64,000 nucleotides of DNA from an uncultured Treponema sp. Its GTDB lineage: Bacteria; Spirochaetota; Spirochaetia; Treponematales; Treponemataceae. The DNA is taken from contig CAJUBD010000007.1 in the NCBI GenBank assembly GCA_910584475.1, positions 62,001-126,000 on the forward strand, written 5' to 3'. The position numbers and the translations under genes are program-made. The notes below the pieces were generated by a model that made no database searches, was not told the DNA's origin, and was given only the letters and a program-made list of their open reading frames with translations. The first letter of the stretch is position 1, and each line of letters begins with the position of its first letter. This document shows, piece after piece, positions 17,303-25,720 of this stretch.

Positions 17303-18421
17303 TTACCACTCTTTTTTGATGTCCTCGATGATGTTGGCTTCGCCTTCTTCTGTGGAGAAGAATTTCGCCTTTTCCATATTTGGAATGAGAGTGATCGTCT
17401 CGCCCAAGCGGAATTGCGCGGTGGCGGTAGTCTTCGCAATGAGGTTCTGTCCTTTGTTCGTGTTGAGATAAAGATGCGTTTCCGCGCCGAGAGGCTCCTT
17501 GTTCACAATCTTCATCTGCATCGCGTTTTCGCCGGCCTTGTCAGAGTAAACGATGTCTTCCGGACGAATTCCGAAGTAAACATCCTTTCCGACATAAGCC
17601 TTGAGTCGCTTCTGCTGCTCTTCGGTCGGAACGATGGAGAATGAACCTTCGTCCACGACAATTTTTCCGCCCTTTTCCAAAACCTTCACCATAAGGAAGT
17701 TCATCGGCGGAGTTCCGATGAAGCCCGCGACGAATTTGTTGATCGGGTTGTTGTAGAGATAAAGAGGCGCGCCAATCTGCTGAACGACGCCGTCATTCAT
17801 TACGACGATTTTGTCGCCGAGCGTCATCGCTTCAATCTGGTCGTGAGTAACATAGATCATCGTAGCCTGCAAGCGGTTGTGCAAAGCGGCGATTTCCGCG
17901 CGCATCGTAACGCGAAGCTTCGCGTCAAGGTTAGAAAGCGGCTCGTCGAAAAGGAATACTTTCGGATTGCGGACAATCGCGCGACCTACGGCGACACGCT
18001 GTCGCTGACCGCCCGAAAGAGCCTTCGGCTTGCGGTTGAGATACTGCACCAAGTCAAGCTGCTTTGCGGCTTCCTGAACGCGGCGGTCGATTTCTTTTTT
18101 GTCCATCTTGCGAATCTTCAATCCAAACGCCATGTTGTCGTAGACGCTCATGTGCGGATACAAAGCGTAGTTCTGGAAAACCATCGCGATGTCGCGATCT
18201 TTCGGCGGAACGTTGTTCATTTCTTTTCCGTCGATGTAAAGCTTTCCTTCGGAAATGTCTTCCAAACCGGCGACCATGCGAAGCGTCGTGGACTTTCCGC
18301 ATCCTGAAGGACCTACGAACACGCAGAATTCCTTGTCTTCAACCGTAATGTTCTGATTGGAAACCGCGCGGACATTGCCGTCGTAGATTTTGCCAATCCC
18401 TTTGAGTTCAACCTTAGCCAT
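17303..18421 (-). CDS. Sugar ABC transporter ATPase, UgpC/MsmX/MalK type
   Basis: 372 residues. Walker A GPSGCGKSTT, Q-loop MVFQNYALYPHMSV, signature ALSGGQRQRVAVGRAIVRNP, Walker B VFLFDEPLSNLDAKLR and the switch His in THDQIEAM are all present, followed by a C-terminal TOBE/OB regulatory domain (about 240-372). This is the shared ATPase that powers carbohydrate importers (maltose, multiple-sugar, glycerol-phosphate). No permease or binding-protein genes are adjacent, so it probably serves several importers. An AGGAGG site and a near-consensus promoter indicate strong constitutive expression. Confidence 0.95.
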   Translation of the reverse strand: MAKVELKGIGKIYDGNVRAVSNQNITVEDKEFCVFVGPSGCGKSTTLRMVAGLEDISEGKLYIDGKEMNNVPPKDRDIAMVFQNYALYPHMSVYDNMAFGLKIRKMDKKEIDRRVQEAAKQLDLVQYLNRKPKALSGGQRQRVAVGRAIVRNPKVFLFDEPLSNLDAKLRVTMRAEIAALHNRLQATMIYVTHDQIEAMTLGDKIVVMNDGVVQQIGAPLYLYNNPINKFVAGFIGTPPMNFLMVKVLEKGGKIVVDEGSFSIVPTEEQQKRLKAYVGKDVYFGIRPEDIVYSDKAGENAMQMKIVNKEPLGAETHLYLNTNKGQNLIAKTTATAQFRLGETITLIPNMEKAKFFSTEEGEANIIEDIKKEW

Positions 18422-18453
18422 TTTAGGCCTCCTGAAATTATATTATTACTAAA

Positions 18454-18482
18454 ATTATAAACCAGCTTTGTTTTTTTGTCAA
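18454..18482 (-). promoter_or_regulatory. Consensus promoter of the ugpC/msmX-type gene
   Basis: Perfect TTGACA (18477-18482), 17-base spacer, perfect TATAAT (18454-18459). Confidence 0.85.
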
Positions 18483-18539
18483 ATTCTTTTTAAAAAAAAT
18501 TCGCATTTTTTTAAGACTTTTTATGAGAACGCGGTACTC

Positions 18540-18749
18540 TTAGGCAAACGCGATTTTCAGTTGTAATTTTCTCTCGGCGCAATCGACCAAATATAGATTT
18601 ATCAAGTTTTGATATGAAATGCCAGTCGTGTCCGAAAGTCCTTTAAAATAGTCTATCGCCGAATCGTCAATCCTTATCGTTATTTGTTTTTTTAATTTTT
18701 TCGCATAAGGATTTTTTGCCGCCTTTGAAAAATCATATTCTTTTCTCAT
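18540..18749 (-). CDS. BrnA-like antitoxin
   Basis: 69 residues: a basic N-terminus (MRKEYDFSKAAKNPYAKKLK) followed by a ribbon-helix-helix-like segment (QITIRIDDSAIDYFKGLS). This is the usual antitoxin partner of BrnT toxins: it neutralises the RNase and represses the operon. It lies 21 bases downstream of brnT in the same direction and has a good GGGAGG ribosome site. A hairpin of the repeat family (18779-18794) lies between the two genes. Confidence 0.85.
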   Translation of the reverse strand: MRKEYDFSKAAKNPYAKKLKKQITIRIDDSAIDYFKGLSDTTGISYQNLINLYLVDCAERKLQLKIAFA

Positions 18750-18770
18750 ATTAAGCCTCCCTTAAAAAGT

Positions 18771-19088
18771 TTAATTTGGCCTGCGCGAGCAGGCAATATA
18801 AATAAGCGAGTTTTCTTTATATTGCCCACTTTCTTTTTTCGTCGCTTTTCTCGCAGAAATTATTCTAATGATTTCCGCGCTTTCTCTATAACAATGACAA
18901 ACAACAAGCAAGCGAAGTTTTTGGCTTCGCCCAATCAGAACAAATCTCTCTTCTTCCAAATCAGAATGGTCTGGATCGCCAATAAACAACGCCTGTTCAT
19001 CATAAAAAACAGTTTTCGCCTCTTCAAAAGAAACTTTGTGCTTTTGAAGATTTGTTTTAGCCTTTCCAGAATCCCATTCAATTCGCAT
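18771..19088 (-). CDS. BrnT-family ribonuclease toxin
   Basis: 105 residues of the BrnT family (RelE-like fold): EWDSGKAKTNLQKHKVSFEE at the N-terminus, then RFVLIGRSQKLRLLVVCHCY and IRIISARKATKKE, the conserved C-terminal Arg/Lys motif. It cleaves RNA under stress and is held by BrnA. The last 14 residues (ENSLIYIACSRRPN) are coded by repeat DNA that forms an 11-base perfect inverted copy of the gene end, so the natural C-terminus has been replaced. The ATG is six bases after TATAAT (leaderless). Confidence 0.88.
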   Translation of the reverse strand: MRIEWDSGKAKTNLQKHKVSFEEAKTVFYDEQALFIGDPDHSDLEEERFVLIGRSQKLRLLVVCHCYRESAEIIRIISARKATKKESGQYKENSLIYIACSRRPN

Positions 19089-19124
19089 AAGTAAATTATA
19101 ATTATAATTTACTTATTTTGTCAA
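19089..19124 (-). promoter_or_regulatory. brnTA promoter with a 26-bp palindromic operator
   Basis: TTGACA (19119-19124), 18-base spacer and TATAAT (19095-19100), six bases before the ATG. A perfect 26-bp palindrome (19089-19114, half site AAGTAAATTATAA) covers the -10 box and most of the spacer: the expected site for BrnA autorepression. Confidence 0.85.
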
Positions 19125-19181
19125 TACAATCTTACTGAATTTTTGAAGATTGCGCTTACCAAAATTTTGGCTGAATTGACC

Positions 19182-19210
19182 TTGACATGCGGGCATTTGC
19201 ATGATAAGAT
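19182..19210 (+). promoter_or_regulatory. Promoter of the second phase-variable lipoprotein gene
   Basis: Perfect TTGACA (19182-19187), 17-base spacer, TAAGAT (19205-19210). The ATG is 240 bases downstream, so the mRNA leader includes the whole hairpin element M5. Confidence 0.75.
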
Positions 19211-19239
19211 AGAAAAATATGCGAATTATTTCGCATTAA

Positions 19240-19445
19240 ATTATTTTAGGAGTCATGATAAAAGCACCGCACAAATGGCGCGGCACTTTTATCATGACAA
19301 GTTTCCGTTGGAAACTTGCATATCTACTGCTTCTTCCGATTGAAACTTCGTGCTACGCACTCGTTGCGAAGGCATTTCATTACGAAGAAGCTTAAAAAGC
19401 CAATCGCAAAATTGTAATTTTGCTCTTGACTTTTTTTCAAGGAGG
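19240..19445. repeat. Composite hairpin element M5 in a lipoprotein leader
   Basis: Hairpins with arms ATGATAAAAG/CTTTTATCAT around CACCGC...GCGG (about 19256-19296) and CAAGTTTCC/GGAAACTTG (about 19299-19319). It begins with a decoy ribosome site plus ATG (AGGAGTCATGATAAAAG), which opens a small frame of about 45 codons, and ends at the true AAGGAGG site of the lipoprotein gene. Confidence 0.7.
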
Positions 19446-19450
19446 AACTA

Positions 19451-20418
19451 ATGAAAAAGTTCACAAAAACAACATTCAGATGTATTGGGGGGGGGTAGCG
19501 GCACTTGCGCTCCTCGCATTCTCTCTCATCGCGGCATCCTGCTCTAACGACAGCGATTCTGACGGCGGCTCGCCAAGTCCCACCCTTCCCGCCACAGTCG
19601 GCGACAATCCCATAAAAGCCGAAACCAAATTGGGTTCTTTCCACACAGGCAATAGCAGCACAGGCAAAGAAATATACATAAGCAACGACATCTTCCTCGT
19701 CATGAAAACCAACGGCACTGCGGAATATCACGATTATGGAGATTTAGAATATGTATTCAAGTACACGTGGGATGCAACAAAACAAGAAATCTATATGGTA
19801 GTGGAAAAAACACCTTATGACGATGGCACTCTACTGAATTACAACCAACTGCTTTCCAAACTCACCATAGATGAATTCAGAGAAAGCGAGAAAAGGCATT
19901 ATGAGGAAAGAAAAAAAGAAGACGAATACTTCGAGGAAGACTATCCTGGGTGCGACACCTATGAAAAATATTTAGACTTCCTAATTAAAAAAAGCAATTG
20001 CAATGACATTAACGAGTTATTCGAATTGTCTAAAGAAGAGAGTCTCAAATATTTGAACACAATCTTTGGAGCAAAATTAACTTACGGCTACGACTTTGAC
20101 GAAGACGGCAAAATGGTGCTCACTGAAAAATTCACCGGAATGAAAAATTTGCTGTTCTATTCCAGCTTTAAGTATGATGCTGGCGGAACAAGAGTTTATA
20201 TTGATAAAGAAGATGTTGAGATTTATCTTAACGGTGTACAATGGTATGGTGAATTCAGCACTGGCAACAACATTGTATTCGAAAAAGAAGATTCCGAAGA
20301 AAAGAAAACCGGCTCTTACAGCGAAGACATCGCGAATGAAACAGTGACGGTGACTTTCGACGGCAAGAAGTATCCTTGCGAATTCAGAGGAACCAATTTC
20401 ATCGAAGTAGACGACTAG
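19451..20418 (+). CDS. Lipoprotein of unknown function, phase-variable (OFF in this sequence)
   Basis: ATG 19451 with a perfect AGGAGG site. Twelve codons later nine G residues (19487-19495) run into TAG. With ten (or seven) G residues the frame reads on through a hydrophobic segment (VAALALLAFSLIAASC, lipobox AASC) to 20418, about 322 residues. The switch thus sits inside the signal peptide, so OFF means no product at all. The mature part is acidic, with YHDYGDLEYVFKYTWD and, near the end, TVTVTFDGKKYPCEF, which resembles the small beta-sheet lipocalin-like lipoproteins of treponemes. No family was recognised. A 240-base leader carries hairpin element M5. Confidence 0.8.
19487..19495 (+). 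repeat. G9 homopolymer, likely phase-variation switch
   Basis: Nine G residues inside the signal-peptide codons of the lipoprotein gene. Ten would make the signal peptide and mature protein one frame. Confidence 0.8.
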
Positions 20419-20430
20419 CAAACAAAACAC

Positions 20431-20482
20431 AGCGAGTTTCACGAAGTGAAACTCGCTGACAAAGCGGCGCACTATGTGCCGC
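20431..20482 (+). terminator. Tandem hairpins after the lipoprotein gene
   Basis: AGCGAGTTTCAC/GTGAAACTCGCT (20431-20457, loop GAA), then a hairpin GCGGCGCAC/GTGCCGC (20464-20482). No T run follows directly, so termination strength is uncertain; the first belongs to the CGAGTTT hairpin family. Confidence 0.5.
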
Positions 20483-20589
20483 TATTTCGCAAAAAAATTT
20501 CTCCATTCCGTGCGCATGGCTTGCGCCGTGCTTTCTGCACTCGAAATGGCAGATTGTCGGGCTTTGCAATTTAGCGAAATGTTTTTTGT

Positions 20590-20690
20590 CCGAAGCAGGG
20601 GGCGTTGCGGGGATGCTCCCCGCAGTGGGGGTAGCGAGCAACGAAGTGCGAGCGAGGGGGCGACTGCCCCCTACAGTTCCTTGTGCTTCG
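20590..20690. repeat. R6 GC-rich palindromic element
   Basis: Contains GCGGGGA/TCCCCGC and GGGGGC/GCCCCC hairpins separated by a GCGAGC-rich stretch; it overlaps the very end of rluB, which lies on the minus strand. Confidence 0.55.
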
Positions 20691-21519
20691 CAAGAGCCAA
20701 AAGCTCGCGCACTTCGTATTCGTAAAGCTCGCGCATTTCGCCGATGTCCATCTCGTTGATGTTCAGGTTGCCGATGCGAACGCGCGTGAGCCGCCTGATG
20801 CCGATTTCTGCGGCCTCGAAAATGCGGCGGATTTCGCGGTTTTTGCCTTCGGTGAGGACTACCGCCATCCTGTGCGAGTTGAGTTCGCGCGCGCTCAACG
20901 CCTTGTAGAAAACATTGTCGATTCTCACGCCGTGGACAAAATCCTCGCAAAGCCCTCGCGGAATCGGAAGGCTCGTGTCCACCACGTATTCCTTTTCGAT
21001 TTGCGCCGAGGGATGCGAAATAGTCCGCGCGAAGTCGCCGTCGTTCGTAAAGATTATAAGCCCCGCAGAATACATGTCGAGCCGCCCGACGTTGTAGAGC
21101 CGCTCGCTGTACTTACGTCGAATCAAGTCGGCGGCGGTCGGTCTGCCCTTTTCGTCGCTCATCGAGCAGACATAGCCCTGCGGCTTGTTGAGAAGGACGT
21201 AGCGTTTTTCTTCAGAGGCGGCGATGATTTCGCCGTCAACGCAAACCCTGTCGCCCCTCCCTACTTTCGTTCCGAGCGCGGTGACAGTCTCGCCGTTCAC
21301 AGTAACTCGACCATCCAAAATTATTTTTTCACAAGCGCGACGGCTCGCGATTCCAGCGTGCGCCAAGAACGCCTGCAAGCGTTCTTCCGCCTTGAAAGGA
21401 TTTTCGTTTTGCGAAGCGCGAAAATTTGAATTTAACGAATTTCGGAATTCGCGTGAATTTGAATTTCTTTCCGCAAAATTCTTCGAATTCGATTTTCCTG
21501 AAAAATCTCTATCGCGCAA
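20671..21519 (-). CDS. rluB: 23S rRNA pseudouridine synthase, RluB/RsuA family
   Basis: 282 residues. After an unusual Arg/Asn/Ser-rich extension (1-45) comes an S4 domain (RLQAFLAHAGIASRRACEKI) and the RsuA/RluB catalytic domain with the active Asp in YNVGRLDMYSAGLIIFTNDG and the EGKNREIRRIFE motif. It makes pseudouridine in 23S rRNA. No ATG is in place: the start is TTG 21519, seven bases after GAGG, inside the last codons of scpB (11-base overlap). scpB-rluB is a common coupling. The 3' end runs into repeat R6. Confidence 0.9.
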   Translation of the reverse strand: MRDRDFSGKSNSKNFAERNSNSREFRNSLNSNFRASQNENPFKAEERLQAFLAHAGIASRRACEKIILDGRVTVNGETVTALGTKVGRGDRVCVDGEIIAASEEKRYVLLNKPQGYVCSMSDEKGRPTAADLIRRKYSERLYNVGRLDMYSAGLIIFTNDGDFARTISHPSAQIEKEYVVDTSLPIPRGLCEDFVHGVRIDNVFYKALSARELNSHRMAVVLTEGKNREIRRIFEAAEIGIRRLTRVRIGNLNINEMDIGEMRELYEYEVRELLALAKHKEL

Positions 21520-22057
21520 GTTCGAACCTCTCGGCTTCCTCTTCGTCGAGGCGCGGCAAATCCGCGATTGAATTCAAGCGGAAAAATTTCAGAAAATCTT
21601 TAGTCGTTCCGAACTGCACGGGCTTTCCAGGCACATCCTTTTTTCCCACTTCCTTTATCAAGTTGCGCTCGCTCAAAAGACGGATCATATTGTCCGCGCT
21701 CACGCCGCGAATCTCTTCGATTTCGGCGCGAGTGATCGGCTGGCTATACGCGATAATGGAAAGAGTTTCCATAGCAGAGCGAGAAAGGCGACCTTCGCTT
21801 TTGCTTCCGTAACGTTCTTTGAGCACGCTCCAAATCTTCTTTTTCGGAGTGAGCGCCCATCCGCCGGCAATCATCACGAGTTCAAGCCCTGAATTTTTCT
21901 CCGAATATTTTTTCCGCAAAACTTCAAGGCATTTTTTCACAACATCTTCGGAAAGTTCCGAAATGTTCGCGATGGACTTTTCCGCAAGCGGCTCGCTTTC
22001 CAAAAACAAAACCGCTTCGACGAGCGCCGACTCGGATTCCAAACTCAATTCAGCCAT
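21509..22057 (-). CDS. scpB: Segregation and condensation protein B
   Basis: 182 residues with the two winged-helix halves of ScpB: LVEAVLFLESEPLAEKSIAN at the start and ETLSIIAYSQPITRAEIEEI followed by RGVSADNMIRLL in the second. It binds ScpA and SMC to organise and segregate the chromosome. Ribosome site AGGGG. Its partner scpA is not adjacent but lies on the other strand at 28048-28848 next to folK. Confidence 0.95.
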   Translation of the reverse strand: MAELSLESESALVEAVLFLESEPLAEKSIANISELSEDVVKKCLEVLRKKYSEKNSGLELVMIAGGWALTPKKKIWSVLKERYGSKSEGRLSRSAMETLSIIAYSQPITRAEIEEIRGVSADNMIRLLSERNLIKEVGKKDVPGKPVQFGTTKDFLKFFRLNSIADLPRLDEEEAERFELAR

Positions 22058-22224
22058 AATTCCCCTGCCACATTTAATTGAACGTTAAAACTTGTCGCTG
22101 AAATCGCGCGACAAGTTTTAACTCGAGTTTTGTCGGTGCAGAGCACCTTGCCAGAAACTCGCCTATTTAGTCGCAAGCCTTTGGCTTGCTGACGGTTTTT
22201 CGCTTAATTGCGAAGTCGCGTTTT
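22058..22224. repeat. Composite hairpin element M6
   Basis: The type copy with all four hairpins in order: H1 22084-22122 (15-base perfect arms around TGAAATC), H2 about 22122-22162 (CGAGTTT...AAACTCG), H3 22170-22193 (GTC GCAAGCC/GGCTTGC TGAC) and H4 (TTTTTCGC...GCGAAGTCGCG). Confidence 0.8.
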
Positions 22225-24351
22225 TCAATGAACGATTCCTTTTTCGCCTAAGTTTTTGATGGCATCTTGAATCGTTTCGTTGGTTTTCTTGAGTTTTTCG
22301 ACCGCCTCATTGACACGAACGGTGTTCGCGTTCATTTTTCCCAAAGACTCAAGCAAAAGCTTTCCGCCGCTCGCCTGTTCCGAAACGGCGTCCTTTACGA
22401 CAAGTTCCTGTTTTTGAACCTGTCCCGAAAGAGTGACGATGTTGCCAATCTGCTTTTGCGCCGTAGAAGTCTTCTTAAAGGCATCGGAAACAAGTTCCTG
22501 AATTTCTCCCAAGACTTCCGCAATTTTCTTCGCCTCTTTGTTTGAAGAGTCCGCGAGCTTTCGTATTTCATCGGCTACAACCGCAAATCCTCGTCCGGCG
22601 TCTCCGGCATGAGCTGCTTCAATTGAAGCGTTCATCGCGAGCAAGTTTGTCTGCGAAGAAATCTTCATAATCACGCGGCTCATTTCATCAAGGCTCGAAG
22701 ACTGACCTTCGATTTTGCTGACGATTTCGCCGACCGCTCCAATATTCGACTTTCCGGTCTCTGTCGCTTCAGCAAGAGATTCTATGCTCTCGGAATTCGA
22801 CACGAGAATGTCGTTGATTTGATATACGCCTTTAATCATTTCTTCGATGGAAGCGGAAGAGGTTGTCACGCTTTGCATCAATTCAGAAGATATCGTATGC
22901 ACGGCGGCGACCTCCTCGTCGCTTGTGCTTAACTTGCCCAGGGATTCCGTCGTCATTGTTTTGATGATGTTCTGAACTTCGGCATTCCGTGCCTCCGAAG
23001 ACTCGTGGAAGCGCATTGAAAGATAATGATGGCAATTCTCAGGCTTGTTGCATCCGTTGATGATTGCCACCGCCATCTGCTCGCAAGAATTGTAGCCACA
23101 TGCGCGGCAGTCGAGAATGTCGCGAGCATCGCGTTTGCCCATTTGCATTAGGACTTCATCAAGCTGCTCTTTTGTCGGGCTTTTTATCCTTGTCTTGAAC
23201 ACATCGCTCTTGTCGCTGTAAGTGCGCCGATACAAGCCCTTGCGCCAATACTTGTTTAGCATCGCGTCGATTTTTTTGACGGACCTTTTGCTTGACTTTT
23301 CAGAACCATATTCCTTGCGCCTTGCCGCCTGCCTTTGTTCGACGAACGATTCCATCTCGTCCAACAAAAGTTCGTTCGTCTTGTAAGTGCCGGGTCCTCC
23401 GTTGCAGCCTTGCTGACAATTCAGGCAGTCGATCAGCTTGAAAAGAGGAGACGCGCCCTTTTCAATTGACTTGTTCAAGTGGGCGAAATATTCGATGACA
23501 TGCGGTTGTCCTTCGATTTTTCGAGTAAGGTTTGAAATGCCGGGAGCGAAACGCTCGGCCGTTCGCATCAAACCGCCCGGAGTCGAATACAAAACCGCGC
23601 GTTCCGCCGCGGGATTGTCATAAGGCACTTTTTTGAAAGAAGACAATCTGATGTTCTGCTTTTCAAAATAATTTCCAAGCGATTTCATCGTAACATTGTA
23701 GTCGCCGTAGCCAGTGTCGTCGAACTCGCGACGCTTGGCATAGCATGGAGAAATCGCCGCGATTTTGCAATCTTTGTACTCAGGATAATATTCGCGAATC
23801 ATCTTCATCGTGTGAAGCATCGGGCTGTCCGCCGGAGCGAGATACTTGAGCAGTGTCGGCCTGTAGATTTCGCAATATGTCACAAGCGCGGGGCACGGCT
23901 GGGAAATGACCATGCTAGGATCTCTGTCCTTGATATACTCCACATAACTTTTCGTGGTGAGTTCCGCGCCGAGGCTAACGTCAAAGACAGCCTTCACGCC
24001 GATAGATTTGAGCCAATCGTTGAGTTCCAAATCCTTGCCGCGAAAAGACACGACGACCGCTGGCGCGACGATGGCGATGATGTTCTCTCCTTTCTTCAAA
24101 TCGCCCATAAAAGAATCAAAATCGTCAATGCCATATCGCGCCCCGTGTTTGCATGCCGCGATGCACGCGCCGCATCCGATGCACAAATCGCTGTTCACGC
24201 TAACATAATCGCCGCGTCCGTCGTTGCACATTTTCGCAGGGCACACGGCGATGCAAAGGTGGCAGTTCACGCACTTGTCTTTGTCAACGGCAATTATAGG
24301 CCTTGGCGGAGGAGCCTTCGCAATTTTTACTTCGGAATCCACTGTCTTCAT
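22225..24351 (-). CDS. Sensory [FeFe]-hydrogenase with methyl-accepting signalling domain
   Basis: 708 residues, no membrane segment. Two 4Fe-4S ferredoxin motifs (Cys 27-67), then an [FeFe]-hydrogenase large-subunit domain (about 85-335) with H-cluster motifs in variant form: QPCPALVTYC (151-160), SPCYAKRREF (201-210) and DCLNCQQGCNGGPG (308-321). A further Fe-S motif (CRACGYNSCE) lies at 415-440. The C-terminal half is a chemotaxis signalling helix bundle with the invariant tip region (SQTNLLAMNASIEAAHAGDA). This is the group C/HydS-like architecture, thought to sense hydrogen and talk to CheA/CheW or a partner kinase. hydE, needed for H-cluster maturation, is divergently transcribed next to it. 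Confidence 0.88.
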   Translation of the reverse strand: MKTVDSEVKIAKAPPPRPIIAVDKDKCVNCHLCIAVCPAKMCNDGRGDYVSVNSDLCIGCGACIAACKHGARYGIDDFDSFMGDLKKGENIIAIVAPAVVVSFRGKDLELNDWLKSIGVKAVFDVSLGAELTTKSYVEYIKDRDPSMVISQPCPALVTYCEIYRPTLLKYLAPADSPMLHTMKMIREYYPEYKDCKIAAISPCYAKRREFDDTGYGDYNVTMKSLGNYFEKQNIRLSSFKKVPYDNPAAERAVLYSTPGGLMRTAERFAPGISNLTRKIEGQPHVIEYFAHLNKSIEKGASPLFKLIDCLNCQQGCNGGPGTYKTNELLLDEMESFVEQRQAARRKEYGSEKSSKRSVKKIDAMLNKYWRKGLYRRTYSDKSDVFKTRIKSPTKEQLDEVLMQMGKRDARDILDCRACGYNSCEQMAVAIINGCNKPENCHHYLSMRFHESSEARNAEVQNIIKTMTTESLGKLSTSDEEVAAVHTISSELMQSVTTSSASIEEMIKGVYQINDILVSNSESIESLAEATETGKSNIGAVGEIVSKIEGQSSSLDEMSRVIMKISSQTNLLAMNASIEAAHAGDAGRGFAVVADEIRKLADSSNKEAKKIAEVLGEIQELVSDAFKKTSTAQKQIGNIVTLSGQVQKQELVVKDAVSEQASGGKLLLESLGKMNANTVRVNEAVEKLKKTNETIQDAIKNLGEKGIVH

Positions 24352-24478
24352 ATAAAACTCCTAAACAGTCAAAAGTCATGACTTACATATTGAACATATT
24401 CGAAAAATTCGGCTCTTCGAATGCGCACTTCTAGCACATCGCAACTTTGCAAGCCTTGTCCTGAAAAGTTGTCAGCCT

Positions 24479-24540
24479 ATTAGGAAACTAACAGAATTTC
24501 CTAATACATCTATTATACAATAGGTTTTTCAAAAGCGCAA
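24479..24540 (-). promoter_or_regulatory. Promoter and operator of the hydrogen-sensor gene
   Basis: TTGCGC (24535-24540), 17-base spacer, TATAAT (24512-24517). A perfect inverted repeat, ATTAGGAAA (24479-24487) and TTTCCTAAT (24497-24505) with nine bases between, sits at the predicted transcription start: a candidate repressor site or, in RNA, a 5' stem. The remaining leader of about 130 bases has further pairing (CAACTTT/AAAGTTG). Confidence 0.7.
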
Positions 24541-24597
24541 CAATTTTTTTCTTTTGAATTTGGCGGACGGCAATCAACTCCGTCCAAGACTTTTTGC

Positions 24598-24625
24598 TTG
24601 ACATAAAATAAAATCGGCGTAAAAT
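24598..24625 (+). promoter_or_regulatory. Leaderless promoter of hydE
   Basis: Perfect TTGACA (24598-24603), 16-base spacer, TAAAAT (24620-24625), seven bases before ATG 24633. No ribosome-binding site. Confidence 0.75.
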
Positions 24626-24632
24626 TTATCTT

Positions 24633-25667
24633 ATGTTAGAAAAAAAATCCGTGCGGGAAGTAGATGGAACGCCAAGAAATTTTTCCGATGCCGAACTTCT
24701 GGAAATCTTGCGAAGCGAAACGGATTTGGAAGATTTGCGGAGCGAGGCGGACGCGGTGCGAAAAAAAGTTTATGGCGACGAAGTTTACATTCGCGGCTTG
24801 ATTGAATTCTCGAATTTTTGCAAGAACGACTGCTTTTATTGCGGGATTCGCGCTTCGAACAAAAACGCCGAGCGTTACAGGCTTTCAAAAGAACAGATTT
24901 TGGAATGTTGCGTGGAGGGGCACGCGCTTGGATTTCGTACGTTCGTCTTGCAAAGCGGCGAAGATGATTTTTTTGGCGACGATGAAATTGGTGAAATCGT
25001 GCGCGAGATAAAAAATGCAAATCCTGATTGCGCCGTAACTCTTTCTATCGGAGAACGGGCGCGCTCGTCGTACCAAAAATTTTTCGATGCCGGCGCGGAC
25101 AGGTTTTTGCTTCGCCATGAAAGCGCGAGCGATTCTCATTACAAAAAATTGCATCCGAAAAAAATGTCGCTTGCAAACCGCAAGCGTTGCCTTTTTGATT
25201 TGCGCGAAATCGGATTTCAAGTGGGCGCGGGATTTATGGTCGGCTCGCCTTTTCAGACTGACGAAAATATAATAGAAGACTTGCGCTTTATGCAGGAACT
25301 CCAGCCGCACATGATTGGAATAGGACCTTTCATCGCGCACAGCCAGACTCCGTTCGCGAATTTTCCAAGCGGCTCGATTCAAAAAACTCTGAACCTTCTT
25401 TCTGTGATTCGCCTGATGTTTCCGAAAGTCTTGCTTCCAGCCACCACCGCGCTCGGAACGCTTTGTTCGGACGGACGCGAAAAGGGCTTGCGACACGGCG
25501 CGAATGTCTTGATGCCGAACCTTTCGCCGAAAAGCGCGCGCGAAAAATATTCGCTTTATAATAACAAAATCGACGAAGCCGCTGAAGACTTGAAGCATTT
25601 GAAGCGACGCGTGCAGGAGACAGGCTACAATATTGTCGTGGACAAAGGAAATTCAAAAGTTTTGTGA
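24633..25667 (+). CDS. hydE: [FeFe]-hydrogenase H-cluster maturation radical SAM protein HydE
   Basis: 344 residues. The radical-SAM motif is CKNDCFYCGIR (CxxxCxxC), preceded by the HydE/BioB-like YIRGLIEFSNF. Later VGAGFMVGSPFQTDENIIED and GIGPFIAHSQTPFAN are typical HydE. It helps build the diiron subcluster of [FeFe]-hydrogenases together with HydF and HydG, which are not in the window. It faces the sensory hydrogenase gene across a 281-base regulatory gap. The ATG is the predicted transcription start. Confidence 0.93.
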   Translation: MLEKKSVREVDGTPRNFSDAELLEILRSETDLEDLRSEADAVRKKVYGDEVYIRGLIEFSNFCKNDCFYCGIRASNKNAERYRLSKEQILECCVEGHALGFRTFVLQSGEDDFFGDDEIGEIVREIKNANPDCAVTLSIGERARSSYQKFFDAGADRFLLRHESASDSHYKKLHPKKMSLANRKRCLFDLREIGFQVGAGFMVGSPFQTDENIIEDLRFMQELQPHMIGIGPFIAHSQTPFANFPSGSIQKTLNLLSVIRLMFPKVLLPATTALGTLCSDGREKGLRHGANVLMPNLSPKSAREKYSLYNNKIDEAAEDLKHLKRRVQETGYNIVVDKGNSKVL

Positions 25668-25720
25668 AATGCTGCTCACGCAATTTTCATTTCATCTGAG
25701 CTTGCCATTTTTTCTTCGCA

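Noticed and set aside
24352..24478. Known riboswitch in the hydrogen-sensor leader
   Set aside because: Some pairing is visible but no match to the c-di-GMP, preQ1 or other aptamers I can recall.
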